A stretch of DNA of 64,000 nt from Triticum aestivum (taxonomy: Eukaryota; Streptophyta; Magnoliopsida; Poales; Poaceae): assembly GCF_018294505.1 (NCBI RefSeq), contig NC_057796.1, positions 272,671,906-272,735,905 of the forward strand, written 5' to 3'. Positions 22,610 to 34,039 of this stretch are shown piece by piece. The position numbers and the translations under genes were made by a program. The notes beneath the pieces are model-generated. The model made no database searches. It had not been told where the DNA came from and saw only the letters and a list, made by a program, of their open reading frames with translations. Position 1 is the first letter of the stretch. The number at the start of each line of letters is the position of its first letter.

Positions 22610-23745
22610 GCGTGTTTGTGTGAGAGAGAGAGACAGTGTGCGTGTGTGATATGTCTAGAGATTGAGGCAATGATAATAGATTCTTTGTGTCTATGTGTGT
22701 GGAGGATAGAGAGAGACATGTACATGGGGCTTTGTGTTGTGTAACGTGGAGACACATATACATAATTAGAGAGTGAGTGTGCGAGATACACATGCGGACA
22801 TGGGGAGAGATGAGGATCCAGATTAATGGGTGTTTGTGCGTGTCTGTGTGTGTTTGTGCGCGCGTTTGTGTGTGAGAGCGAGTGTGTGTATGTGGAGTAG
22901 AGAGACCACTAATGATGTAAACCTAGTATAAGGGAACGGGGAATGGTGTGACATGTGTAGTAGCGGGATAGCATGGGTGCCGGCGGGGGAGCAGACTATC
23001 TGGAAGAGACATCGATTGTGTGTGGGAGAGGGGTGTGAGAGCGAGAGAGAGAGAGAGAGCTAGCGACGGAGAGAGAGAGAGAGAGAGAGAGAGGAAGAGA
23101 GGGGGCGAGAGAGGGGGCGTTTGTGTCCATAAATGGCGTATAGATAGGGAGACAATGTTGATGTTGTTTGAAATTGGCCTATGTACGGAGACGCAAGGGA
23201 AGCGAGTCATTGTGTGTGTGATAGGGACTTCATGAGAGATCTAGAATAGATGGTGTAGAGAACAATGTGCGAGATCGAGAACGATGATACATTAGGGAGC
23301 TATGGAAAGAGTCACGACATATATGTATACAGGGAGGAGCTGGGGCGGGTCCGCATGTGGGAGAGATAGAAAGAGGAGAGTGGTGCACAAGGAGACAAAG
23401 TGTGCTTGTTTTGTAGTCGGGGTGGTGTGTAAGGTGAGTGTGCGAGAACCACATAACTAGGGAGATAGACGTTTGGGGGCGACGTTTTGTGTGTATGGGA
23501 AAGATACACTCTACATAGTGCGTGTGCTTGGGAAAGAGAGATGCCGGGAGACCTAGCTAGAGAGTGGGGGAAGAGATGTGTGCATGCCCAAGAGACAAAG
23601 TGATAGAGACATATATTGGGGTCCGGACTTTAGAAGAGAGAGGGGTGTTAATGTGCTCGTGTGTTGGTGTTTGGGGGAGAGAACGACTTCTCTGTGTGTG
23701 GGGGGGCGACGAGGGGGGGGTTGGCTTCAGATAAAGAGTGAGGTG
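22610..23745. repeat. Long degenerate GA/GT-rich low-complexity tract
   Basis: More than 1 kb dominated by interspersed GAGA, GTGT and GTGTGCG runs. It includes a clean (GA)n core at about 23042-23100. Apparent open frames are Ser/Leu-rich products of this composition and are not genes. Confidence 0.85.
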
Positions 23746-24569
23746 TCTATATTTGAGGGACTTTAGCGAATTGAGATATACATGGTCAATAGTGTGTGCA
23801 CTCAAGGTTGATCAATTTGTTTCACAGTTTGGACTATGAGATAACGATACTTTTGAACATGCGTGATATACTTTGATGTACCAGAATTACAAACCTAAGA
23901 TTGGAATTTTCGAATTCGACTCCATCATTAGCTTATGTAATTCATTTAAACGGAGGTACATTTTTAAGCCGGGATTTCGTGATTTCAAATTCATATATCA
24001 AACCTAGAGATATACACATACGGGCATGTTCAAACTTTATAACCATCCACTTTATTCATACACATACACATTTTTGCTTTTGTCATCATATTTAGGATAA
24101 ACACATTTGGAATTTCATTTGAATTGGACCATATCATGGTATTTGCTTGTAGTAGCTCAATGATCCATATTTTAATTGAATGGACAATCTAAGTTTCGAG
24201 TTGGAGACATTGATTTTCAAAACTTGCACTTTTTTGCGTGCAAAACAAACAAATTCTCGGCCATGATATCATAGTCGGTCGTACAAGAGCAGAATATAAT
24301 TTCAGGGGCCAAAAGCTTATAAACTTCCTGCTCACATCAAAATATCTCGTGCCCAAAAGTTTAGCCCTGCGATATTCCTGTTTTACCCCTGCCACATGAC
24401 CGGAAAAGGGCTCCTTTGGTAACTCCATTGTTTTCCCCTCTTTGCCCCCAACATTCTTCCCCAGAGCCCCTCCCCGACCCCCCCCCCCAACCACGGCAAG
24501 CCGCCGAATCTAGTCCTCCATCGTAGGGGTGGACCTCACACCCCGACGGATCTACCTTCTGCACCTTGG
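23746..24569. other. No gene recognised
   Basis: AT-rich until about 24360, then a C-rich stretch ending in a run of C at 24479-24488 before the gap. It may be the 5' side of the gene region that follows the gap. Confidence 0.4.
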
Positions 24570-24819
24570 NNNNNNNNNNNNNNNNNNNNNNNNNNNNNNN
24601 NNNNNNNNNNNNNNNNNNNNNNNNNNNNNNNNNNNNNNNNNNNNNNNNNNNNNNNNNNNNNNNNNNNNNNNNNNNNNNNNNNNNNNNNNNNNNNNNNNNN
24701 NNNNNNNNNNNNNNNNNNNNNNNNNNNNNNNNNNNNNNNNNNNNNNNNNNNNNNNNNNNNNNNNNNNNNNNNNNNNNNNNNNNNNNNNNNNNNNNNNNNN
24801 NNNNNNNNNNNNNNNNNNN
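24570..24819. other. Assembly gap (250 N)
   Basis: Run of N within a C-rich, Pro/Ser-codon-rich stretch. Confidence 0.99.
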
Positions 24820-24829
24820 GGATCTGCTT

Positions 24830-27112
24830 AACCGGCGCCCTCATCCACCACAGTGTAGGCCCTTCACTGACTCCCTCGTCCGTCCCTTCGCTGGCCCTTC
24901 ATACAAGCCCTCGTCCACTGCAACAGATCCGCCTCACCGAAAGCATTGTACAACGCGCCCGCCGAAGCCTTCGTCCACTGCACCGGACCCGCTCCACGGA
25001 CGCCATATTCAACTCCACCGGCCCTGCTTTACCGACGCCGCAGCCTCATCAGGTTATTTTGATCTGTACTCCTTCGGTTTTTCTCTTTATCGTGCAACTG
25101 TTCACTTACCACAGATGAGATTTCTTGTATGTCGACTGGCGCCGCAACTGTAGCACCGGAGCCGCTTCAGCGACGGCGACAGCCGGCCCAAACTCAACCG
25201 CAACACGAGCACCATCGACGATCCTTAGCTATCAAGTATGCCAACGATACCCATACGCCGCCGAGAATCAGGTACTATTATCCAACGGCCGGCGCCTACG
25301 TTCACTTTCTTAGCATAAGCACCGCACCTTTGAATTTCTTCAGGGCATCATTCAGTTTTTCATGAGACGCGTTATTCTGCATGCACCTGTAGGGCCATAC
25401 TTCTGGCAGTGAACATGTTACTTGTGCTAAATTACATACCAGTGCACACATAGTTAATATGCTTTAGTTTTGTCCTAAGTATTACTATACTTCCTAGATA
25501 TCACTACCTACTATTTTACTTCTTGCATGCTATATTTATGATAATGGTGTTGTTCTGATGCCACCTGTTGGTTCCATCAGACTGCTTCATGTTCTCTATG
25601 CTTAATTACACATCAGCAAACTAGCATGTGGTTCCACTGGTTTTTGTTCGTTTTACCCTACATTTTCTGATGCTAGCTATTACATCACTGCTACGAGCCT
25701 CTGTTCATTACTTTTTTGTGTGTTCTTGATCTTCCCAAGTTGCATGACTAATTTGATGCTTCTATTAATTATGGAGCGGCCAACCCCATCAAGCAAAATA
25801 TTTGTTCTTTTGGGGCTGGCACCTCGAACAAGCATAAAAATAGAGGGAAGCATATATATTGTCGTGTATGCACACACCCTTCTGTCATTAGTTTAGATAA
25901 ACCATTGATGATCAATTTGAACCAGTGCATGCGATTAAAATTAATTTTACCTAAATAGAGGGTGCAGAATAAACTACAACAAGTAGATTTTCAACCACGG
26001 GATGCTGACGATATCTTCAAAGAACATTGCAACAGCAGCGAGGCTTCACAGCAACATATGGTAATCCAGTGTGTTTTAGTACATGTGAAATGTAATGCGT
26101 GTGGGCTGCTTTCTTGGCTTGTGCCCTCAACCTGTAATCCTACAGAATAACAAATAGTTTAGTTGTCTGCTTTGCTGTATTGCTTGATTCGAATGCTTGT
26201 TTGTTACTTGTTACGCTATACCTGAGTTGGCCAATATGTCAGCAGTGCCTGCTGTACTATCGTAAAGAAATGCATGCCTAGTTCATTTGAGTCCTTAACT
26301 TTTCCTCTGAACTTCATCACAAGACTGCCTTCGTAGTTTATATGAGGCCACACTGTTAAGTGCTTTCTCAGATTATTTCAACTGCTTAGATGCCTTGGCA
26401 ACTTAAATATAGCGGTGGTACACTCCCTTTCAACTAGGGATGTCAACTGGGTCCTGTTTAATCCCGATTAAAGTCCACTAGTGGTATGATAGTTCAAAAG
26501 AGTTTTTGTTTTTTGAGGAAAATGAACCAGGGAGCTAGCAAAAACTAACTAGATGGGACTGGCGGATGTCGTTTATTTGCCACTTACATCCCTAGTTTCA
26601 TCTTACCATTTTAATTTCTTTTTGGCTAATGCTGCTTCGAACCATTTAAATATAGCTTGCCATGCTCGGCAATAATTCGTATGTCGTTTACCATGTAAGC
26701 TTACTGCCTGGATCATGCGATAACTATCTCTTACTTATGTCCAGCGGAAACCTTTCAGGATGTCGTTCACACTAGGACACAATGTACAACCCCAGAATCT
26801 ATTTGTGGAAGCAGTGCGCCATCCATGTTACCAGATGGTAGCAGTTCAGAGGCAACACCGCTGGAGAGCAGTCTGAGCACAGATATTATAGTTCTTGAGG
26901 CTCTACTAGAGGCAGAAAGAGATGGTGTGGCTGCCATGAATGAGGTAATCTCGATCTTGAAGCTGGAAATTATGCAATTAGCTGCACGCATTATGCAAGC
27001 AACCCAAGAATTGGAGGAAGTAAGAATGTTACATTTGAAGACGGAGGAGGTCCTGCTGCTTCTGCTATCTGAAGCCCAGGGTAATCCCAGTTCTTCTTTA
27101 GATAGCAGTTGA
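24830..27112 (+). pseudogene. Multi-exon gene remnant ending in a coiled coil (possible TnpA-like, part 1)
   Basis: Exon-like segments on the plus strand: a Pro/Ser-rich start after the gap, a segment ending at a GT donor near 25269, an exon at about 25958-26060 (RVQNKLQQVDFQPRDADDIF, donor GTAATC), and a last exon from about 26743 (acceptor GTCCAG) to the stop at 27110-27112. The last exon reads QDVVHTRTQCTTPE followed by a heptad-rich helix (LEALLEAERDGVAAMNEVIS and onward). I do not recognise a Pfam family. Its place next to the CACTA 3' arm, and similarity of layout to 28242-31928, suggest a TnpA-like or element-encoded protein. Boundaries are approximate. Confidence 0.35.
26433..26596. 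mobile_element. Small element with TIRs ACTAGGGATGT / ACATCCCTAGT
   Basis: Eleven-bp perfect inverted ends, total 164 bp, flanked by TTCA on both sides. It lies in an intron of the gene remnant. The superfamily is undetermined, since a 4-bp duplication is unusual and the boundary could be off by a few bases. Confidence 0.5.
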
Positions 27113-27689
27113 AATTGTCATTAGATTATTGTACTTGCATATTGTGTCATGTCTATGAATGGATTATGTTGTAAGACCCCCTATGTTGTCCATGTGTTGT
27201 AATGATCCGAATTTTTTAGGCGAGGTAATCCTCAGTACTTGTATGATTGACATAAGGTGAACTGTTTTTCGTGTGAGCATATTGTACTGGATGAAATAAC
27301 TGTTTGACTCAAAGTGTATCCAACCTACTGAATTCGAAGATCACGATATTTCTAAATCATAATCATATATAAAGGTGGAATAAATCTTTGTTGTGGTTTT
27401 GAAGAAATAAATAACAAAACGTAGAATTATCTGTGGATATTCGTAATCGAATAAAAATTGAATTTGGATTTAGTTGCCAGGGCCCAGGGCAAACGTGAAT
27501 GCTAATTCTTCCAAGTTTTGAATGAAGCGGCTAAACACCCACTATCATTTGTGGGCTGCCCGAAGCAAGTGTTTGCGAGATGGAAATTACTGTCTACCCC
27601 TGACACTTGACATCCTTATCGACCGGATTTACACTGATGTCGATAGGGGTAGACTAGTAACTTCAATCAGACGTGACACGACGGCCTCT

Positions 27690-28070
27690 GAGCCCATTCA
27701 GACACGGTGGGCGCCAAACGTGGGCGGCAAAACACATTTGATTCAAGCTCGTCCGAAAGACATGTGTCTCTCCCTCCATTTCCCCATTCATCCACGGTGG
27801 GCGGCAAAACAAACTTTCCTCGTCCGAAATCGATGTAGGCTAATATTTTAAATAGGGGCAGATGTGTAACTTCCCTCAGACGTGACACAACCGCCCTACC
27901 TGTCAGCCCCATTCATACACCGTGGGCGCCAACCGTGGGCGGCAAAACACCCTCTCCTCGTCCGAAATCGTTACCGGCAAATATTTGGGAGATGCGAGAT
28001 TACTGTCCTATCCCCAACCGATGTGATGTCCGAAATTTTAAACGGGGGTTAAGTTCATAACTTTGCCACA
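27690..28070. repeat. Three tandem units with 'cggtgggcg(c/g)caaa' core
   Basis: The sequence 'cccattca' plus 'acacggtgggcg' plus 'ggcggcaaaaca' and 'tcgtccgaaa' occurs at about 27695, 27783 and 27906. It probably forms the 5' flank of the gene region at 28242. Confidence 0.6.
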
Positions 28071-28559
28071 TTTCAGACAAGTGTGTCCCAAAGTTTGAGA
28101 TCCCCCCTCCCCCTCCATTTCCCCATTCATACACCATCGGCGCCACGACAACCTCCCCACTGCGGCCAGCTTCCTCCGTCCGCCACCCCATCCTCCACCT
28201 TGCCGGAGCCGCTACCCCTACCCCGTCGTCCACTGCAAGAGATGGACGACTCTCATCCACGGCGCCGGACCAGGATCCTTTCATCGCGTCGTCTCGCTTC
28301 ATCGGCGCCGTCGTCCACTTTGCCATTGCCGCTCCTACGACCGCCTCGTCCACGGCAACAGGATTTATCCCCCAACCCGACCGTCTGCCATCTAAAGTCT
28401 TCTTCCCCACCCCCGACAGCCATCGCACACGCAGCACCTTCAAAGTATCAACAGGGGCCTATACGGCGTCGCAAGAGAGGTGGTACTCTTCCATATGTGC
28501 TTAAGTTATTGATCTCACCCGAAAAATAGATCTTAAATTGTTTACTATACTTTTCTTGT

Positions 28560-29590
28560 CCGTACCAAATCGTAGTGGCTAGTTGAATGCAAACATTGGT
28601 TGCGAAGTAGCTTTGTCCGGTTTGCACCTTCAGATCCGCCATGTCACGGTCACTATACTCATAAAGCTTATGGTTTCCCCCCTTTATATTCACTACCATG
28701 ATCGTAGGTGCTTCACTGCTTTGTGTCGTGCTAGCACTGCTCCTCAAGACCTCAACCCATCAAGCGAAACAACATGCCACTCATAATTCCAGAGCTTACG
28801 TGTTGAAATACAAATCTGATATGATGCTCATATTACTAAAACAGAGAACGTTTAATTGGTCACCTAATGTTCCTATATTCGTTTCGAAAAGCATGTGCGC
28901 CACCCACTGGTCCAGCTAGTTCCACTTTCCTGATTTTACTCTTGATGCTTAAGGTTTTCCCCTTTTATCTACTCTACTATGATCTGCGTAGGTGCTTTCT
29001 GTCATACTAGCATTACTCCACCCTTCAAGCTAAACAATACAACACTCAAAATCCCAAAGCTTAGTTGTTCAAATATGATTGTGATACGATACTGATATTA
29101 GTTAACAGACACATTTAATTGGTTAGCTAAAGGTCCCACTTGAGTTTCCAAATGCATGTCGCGACATATAGAGAGACAGCATAATTGCATTTCTTTGTCA
29201 CTTGTTGACTGTACTTTCTTGTCCATACCAAATCTTAGTTGTTATTTCAAAGCAAATATCGGTTGCTAACTACCCTTTGCGCGGTTTGCAGCTTCAGATC
29301 TGCCATCCCACTGCCACGGTCAACACTATACTCATCATGCTTACGGTTTCCCCATTTTATGATGACCATGATCAGCCTACGTGGTTCGTGTCGTAATAGC
29401 ACTGCTCCACCCATCGAGCTAAACAAGCTTAGTTGTACAAATTCAAATATGATATTATGCTGATATTAGTAAAACTGAGAGATGTTTAATTGGTCAGCTA
29501 AATGTTCCTACTTTAGTTTCGAAATGCATGTGAGCCACATATGGAGAGACCGGAAGGAATAGTATTTCTCTGTGCGCTCTGGTTCATCAT
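28560..29590. repeat. Tandemly repeated intronic segment (three partial copies)
   Basis: Copies start near 28560, 28945 and 29215. They share blocks 'ttgtcc(g/a)taccaaatc', 'tttgca(c/g)cttcagatc', 'atgatc..taggtgctt', 'ccaaagctta' and 'tttaattggt'. Similarity is moderate with many indels. Confidence 0.6.
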
Positions 29591-30624
29591 GGGTGGCCAA
29601 TCGACATTGTATAGAAAGACTTGTAATATCTTCTGCTTGCTCTTCTGCTCTTCTTTAAGATGATCCTCTTCTCTTGCGGTCGACTGGTCAGGTCGAGTTA
29701 TTCTCCCTTAGTATATTTTGAATCTGTCAGGTTAGGTCAACTTGTTCTTCTTTACTATATGTTGAAGCTGTCATCTGCGAAGTATCATCACTTCTGGAGC
29801 TCTCATATTTTGAGTAGTAGGCCACATTATATTAATGCACACACCAAATTACAGCATGCATGGCACCTCTTAGAAGAATTGCAGAGATATCACAAAGGGG
29901 TTTATAGGGAGGAAGTATTGGATTAGAATCACTTCTACATTACAAAGATAATCTCACTTGTTTTTATGTTTTCATGCATGTCAGGTATTAAAAATTATCA
30001 AAATGAATATGAGAATGGGCGCATGAGAGGAATATTGCGGAACAATCCACTGGCTAACAAACTTGGCATGGTGGAGGATGGCCTATCTTATTCACCCATC
30101 AAGGTGCATGCTATAACTTGGCAAGGTTGTATTGGTCGCACATATTTTGCATCTGACCTCTTGCATTACTTCTACTTTGTTACACCATCTGCTTAGTTTA
30201 AGCATCATATATGAGTATATGCCATACCTATCCATTTTCTGTACCTATTCCATGTGTCGTCATACTATGTTTTCCAGTCAAATGTTGTTCTTTCGTAATA
30301 GACGTCCAAAAGGAAGAGGGTGATTGCAGATCCTCAAGGAGTACAAACTAGGTATTTGGAAAAGGTAGTGATACCTGTTAAATCAGATAGATCAGCAGCC
30401 ACAGAAAACACAGGCCCAACTGTAACAGACTTTACCCCTACTCCAGTGGCCAAACCCCTATTAGAACTGCTGACAGCCCAGCGTCAGGTACTGTCTATGA
30501 TATCAATTCAAAATTTTAACTCCTAAATTTCTGCATGTGCCTTACCTTCTCTCTTGTATGAAAACTAATTTCAGATGAATCTCCTTGCTCAAAGGATCGT
30601 AGGATCTCACGACAATACTGGGCT

Positions 30625-31255
30625 CTGCATTGCTCTTGTCACTACCTCTTGCCCTTTGTCAGCATACTTACACTCATTGCTGTTTGATTATGTAGCATCA
30701 CTGTAAACGTTCGCTTCTTTATCCTCCCTTTGCTTGAAATTATAAGATCTATATTTACTCTCAGATAAATGTAGAATTAACACAATGGTTATGAAGTTTT
30801 GGATTGCTCATGTAAGTACCTGTTGTCATGTACTCCCTCTGTATCGAATTAATTGTTGATCAATTGGATGTATTTAGAACTTAATAGTGCTAGATACATC
30901 CATTTGAGCGACAACTAATAACGGACGGTGGTGGTATTACTGTACATGCATCGCGAGATAGTTGATTGTCTAGCATTACTCTGCATCTTATCTGCCCTGC
31001 CCTCCACTTTCTCCAAATTATCATATCTACATTTACTCTTACCAAAATGTTGAATAAAGCCAATGCCACTGCGCACGTTGATGTCTGCATTCCTCTTGTC
31101 AGTACCTTTTGCCTTGTAACGATGTACTTAATTAATTGCTATTTGATTATGTATCATCAGTCTGCACCTGAGCTTCATTATCCTCTATTTCTTCCAATAT
31201 TATTTGATCTATATTTACTCTTTGCAAAATGTAGAATAATGGCAATGCTTATAAA
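30625..31255. repeat. Second intronic duplication
   Basis: 'gcattgctcttgtcactacc' with about 170 following bases (ending at 'atttactctcagataaatg') at 30628 matches 31087-31240, with a partial copy at about 30980-31060 between them. Confidence 0.6.
30833..30932. mobile_element. Stowaway-like MITE (degenerate)
   Basis: Starts TA-CTCCCTCTGTATCGAATTAA and ends with a partly complementary 'aactaataacggacgg' region, about 100 bp, within an intron of the gene remnant. The TIR match is imperfect at the right end. Confidence 0.6.
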
Positions 31256-32159
31256 GAATTTTCTTTGGGGAATTTATTGAATTATCTTTCCATCAACATG
31301 GAGAAGGGCTTTGTCCAGCCCGTGTTAGCATGTAATGTAAGTTCATCCTTCTCAAGCCTTCAAACTTTGTTCTAGTATAGATTTGGATAGGCATCATTTC
31401 CTCCACTGTTGTTTACATCTGATTGGATGTTTGCAACAACTACCAGTTTTAAATTGTAGTTGTAAAAACATGTTCCTTATGCAGAACAGATCCATTTATT
31501 TGCTTATATAATTGTGAAACCTGTTACGTGTCTCCTTGTTTCTCTTTCAGAGTCGTATCTCTTATGCCAGGCAGAACTTTAGGAAAGATAGTGAGCCAAA
31601 CCATCTTTAGGACAGCGAGATGACCCCAAGGTCATGTCTTGATGAAGATAGTGAGTTGAAGCTACTCACCAGCAGGTGTGAGACAACCTCTGTGCAGTCG
31701 CTGCCTCAATCAGTTCGACTTCTTCAGTCTCAACTTAAAGCGGAAAGGCTTGCTTCAGATCAGCTCCGACTTGAAGTCAAAGATGTAATGAAGATGTCAG
31801 GGGACTGCCTTGCGCACTATGGTGCCATACAGCTAGGGATGAAGCATCTATCGTTGACACAACTGAGGTCTCATCAGCTTGTTCGGCTGCTTGCGGGGCC
31901 CGAGCTTGCCAGGTCTAGTGCCTTCTGAAGTGCTCTCAGTTTTGTATATTCTTTTGTCGGCGCGTTTATATGCACTGGTGGCGACCTTTCATGCCCAGTG
32001 TATGTAATCCGCGGTCATGTTGCGCTTTATTATCACCGGTAGCGAACTTTGATTCCCAGTGGATGTAATATGCCGTAATTTATTTGTTGTAAAGTCTAGG
32101 TTTATTCTTTGGTCGGTATGCTGTAATTTAGGCCGGAAGGTTCAGTGGATCTCAGTGTT

Positions 32160-33060
32160 GTCGGTCTTCAAGCCGGCCCGTTACTCATATGGGCCAAAAC
32201 GTGGGCCTATAATCATCTTGGGCCATTAGCAGGTCTAAACCTATAGTAGTTTCCCGCCTTTAACAGGCCATGGGCTACATATTTACTGTAGTGACACTGG
32301 GGTTCCTATGGGCCGTAGAAACAATGGGCCTTCTACGGTCCGTAGAAACAATGGGCCTTCTACGGGCCGTAGAAACAATGGGCCTTCTACGGGCCGTATC
32401 ATCAATGGGCCTTAGACGGACCGTATGATCGATTGGCTAAACATGGGCCAAAAACAGACCGCATTATGGCCGTAAACGGGCTAGAGTTGGAGTCGTCCGT
32501 TCATGGGCCGACCATAACGGGCCGTCGTTAATAGGCCGTATTTGATGATGCTATGAAAACGGCCCAACGTATTAATGGGCCACAAACGGGCCGATTGTAA
32601 CCACGGGCTGAATTTGGCCCACAAGCAGAAAATGGCAGTAACGGGCCGTAAGTAACCAAATGCTGGAAATGAGCCCAAGAATAAATGGGCCCTGAGAAGG
32701 CCGAAAGATAACATGGGCTGCAAATGGCCCAATGGATTAATGGGCCGTTAATGGGTATAAAGTGATACACTGTTCATTACGGGCCAGTTTCACCACGGGT
32801 CGTTAATGGGCCAAGAGTTACAAAGGGCCTCATATGGGCCGAAAGACGTCATGGGCCATACATGGGCGGGAACTTAAAATGGGCTGGAATCATATTGGAC
32901 GGCCCAGATGACGCTACTGGGCCTAATTCGGATAGGTCATAACGGGCCCTGGGTTAGCGGGCTGTAAATGGGCTATATGCGAACAGGCCGTTAACAGGCT
33001 TTCCATGGGCCGGCCCGCCACCTTTTGACCAAGTCAAATGGGCCGGCCTTTTCACAGGAA
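32160..33060. repeat. CACTA right subterminal array of GGGCC/ATGGGCC motifs
   Basis: GGGCC or GGCCC occurs several dozen times across 900 bp, mostly as ATGGGCC or CGGGCCGT in the same strand sense. A tight 27-bp tandem repeat lies at 32315-32395. Probable transposase or TnpA binding region by analogy with other CACTAs. Confidence 0.75.
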
Positions 33061-33259
33061 TGGGCCTCTGTTCGGCCGTGCCACGTGTCGACGTATCATA
33101 GGCGCCTTCGGTCCAATGAGTGGATGACATCTGTCCCAACGGTGAGCCGACACGTGTTTCCTCCAGCCAATGATGATTTTACACGTGGAAAATCCCCATT
33201 GGTCAGGGCTATTAGCGGGTTATCGGATCCAAAACCGGACCCGATAGCTTAACGGCGTT

Positions 33260-33506
33260 CTGTTACGGTGGATGCCACGTGTCGGTCACCCTTGACGAAA
33301 GCACTTCTGTGACGCGCGATTTATCGTCATGGAAGTGGACACTTCCGTGATGATAATTTTGGTAATGTCATGGAACACTTCTACGACAGCACAGGTATGA
33401 CTATCTTGATTCTGTCATAAAATTGTCATGGATGTACATGCATGAAAAAAAACGCGACCTACTGTGACAAACACGTATCATCACGGAAGTGTATTTTTTT
33501 GTAGTG
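33260..33506 (-). repeat. CACTA right terminal region
   Basis: Ends in TTTTTTTGTAGTG at 33506, the inverted counterpart of the left CACTACAAAAAAA. The region repeats 'cacttc(t/c)' plus 'gtgatga' or 'tacgac' motifs related to those at 3020-3150. Confidence 0.8.
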
Positions 33507-34018
33507 AAGCTTCTCCGCGATGGATCCACCTCTGCTTGATCTGTGAAGATAAGGGTAGATGGGTTTGTTGCAAGAAACCACAATGAAGGTTCTTTCAATG
33601 CGGTATGCAGGGATGCTTCGGGGCTTTATCTGGGTTCATCAGCTATCAGAATACATGGCATCACTGATCCACCAACGCTGGAAGCCCTTGCATGTCGTGA
33701 AGCGCTTGCTCTTGCTTCGGACCTAGCATTATCACATGTGATCATCGCCTCTGATTAACAAGGAGTTGTCATGGACATAAATAAGTAGGTGGGAGGAATG
33801 TACGGAAGCATTGTGAAGGAAACTGTAGAGACTGCAAGAACCATCGATGACTGCACCTTCATCCTCGAGGGTAGAGCTACAAATCTTGAGGCACATAGCC
33901 TCGCTAAGCACGCCTTCGGTCTGGATTTTGGGCGCCATGTGTGGCTGTTAAACCCTCCAGATCTTTGATGTATTCCCATGAACATTATTGGGTAATAATA
34001 AAGTGTGTTTAGATTCAA
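33507..34018 (+). pseudogene. LINE RNase H domain (continuation of the frame at 1482-3004)
   Basis: After the AAG duplication the sequence encodes SPRW, then (one frame change) VKIRVDGFVARNHN, VCRDASGLYLG, ITDPPTLEALACREALALAS, followed by stops at about 33756 and 33786, and finally IDDCTFILEGRATNLEAHSL and GRHVWLL before a stop near 33966. This is the RVT_3-type RNase H domain found C-terminal to zf-RVT in plant LINEs. The 3' tail runs to a short A-run at 34017. It is the missing C-terminus of the LINE cut at 3004. Confidence 0.85.
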
Positions 34019-34039
34019 AAAATATATAGCTCACGGTTC

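Larger units (their letters stand above)
28242..31928 (+). pseudogene. Multi-exon gene remnant (possible CACTA TnpA-like, part 2)
   Basis: Exon 1 runs from the ATG at 28242 (MDDSHPRRRTRIL, basic and Pro/Ser-rich) to a donor at 28480. Further exon-like pieces follow: about 29859-29904; about 29985-30102 (YENGRMRGILRNNPLANKLG, flanked by TCAG and GTGCAT); 30302-30487 (TSKRKRVIADPQGVQTRYLE, flanked by AG and GTACTG); and a last exon from about 31551 with an in-frame stop at 31607-31609, then a leucine-rich coiled coil (SVRLLQSQLKAERLASDQLR) ending at 31926-31928. The NN-x-LG pattern plus basic linker plus C-terminal coil recalls plant TnpA-like (Ptta/En/Spm) proteins, but this is from memory. 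It sits directly inside the CACTA right subterminal array, where such genes end. Splice sites are guesses. Confidence 0.35.
3005..33506 (+). mobile_element. Giant composite CACTA (En/Spm) DNA transposon, 30.5 kb, gene-carrying
   Basis: The left end is CACTACAAAAAAA followed by GACACATCCGTGACAT; the right end, read inward, is CACTACAAAAAAA followed by TACACTTCCGTGATGA. These form a terminal inverted repeat of roughly 28 bp with a few mismatches. Both termini are flanked by AAG, and the flanking LINE frame reads continuously across the empty site (residues GENHRQ join ASPRW). Both ends have direct-repeat subterminal arrays of different sequence. I find no TNP2-type transposase, so it looks non-autonomous. 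The interior contains nested LTRs, a NAC fragment, two F-box/DUF295 genes and a possible TnpA-like gene. It resembles the Caspar/Jorge group of wheat CACTAs by memory. The alternative is two separate CACTA ends brought together by rearrangement. Confidence 0.75.

Noticed and set aside
22533..23805. Open frames with Ser/Leu/His repeats
   Set aside because: Translation of (GA)n/(GT)n low-complexity DNA.
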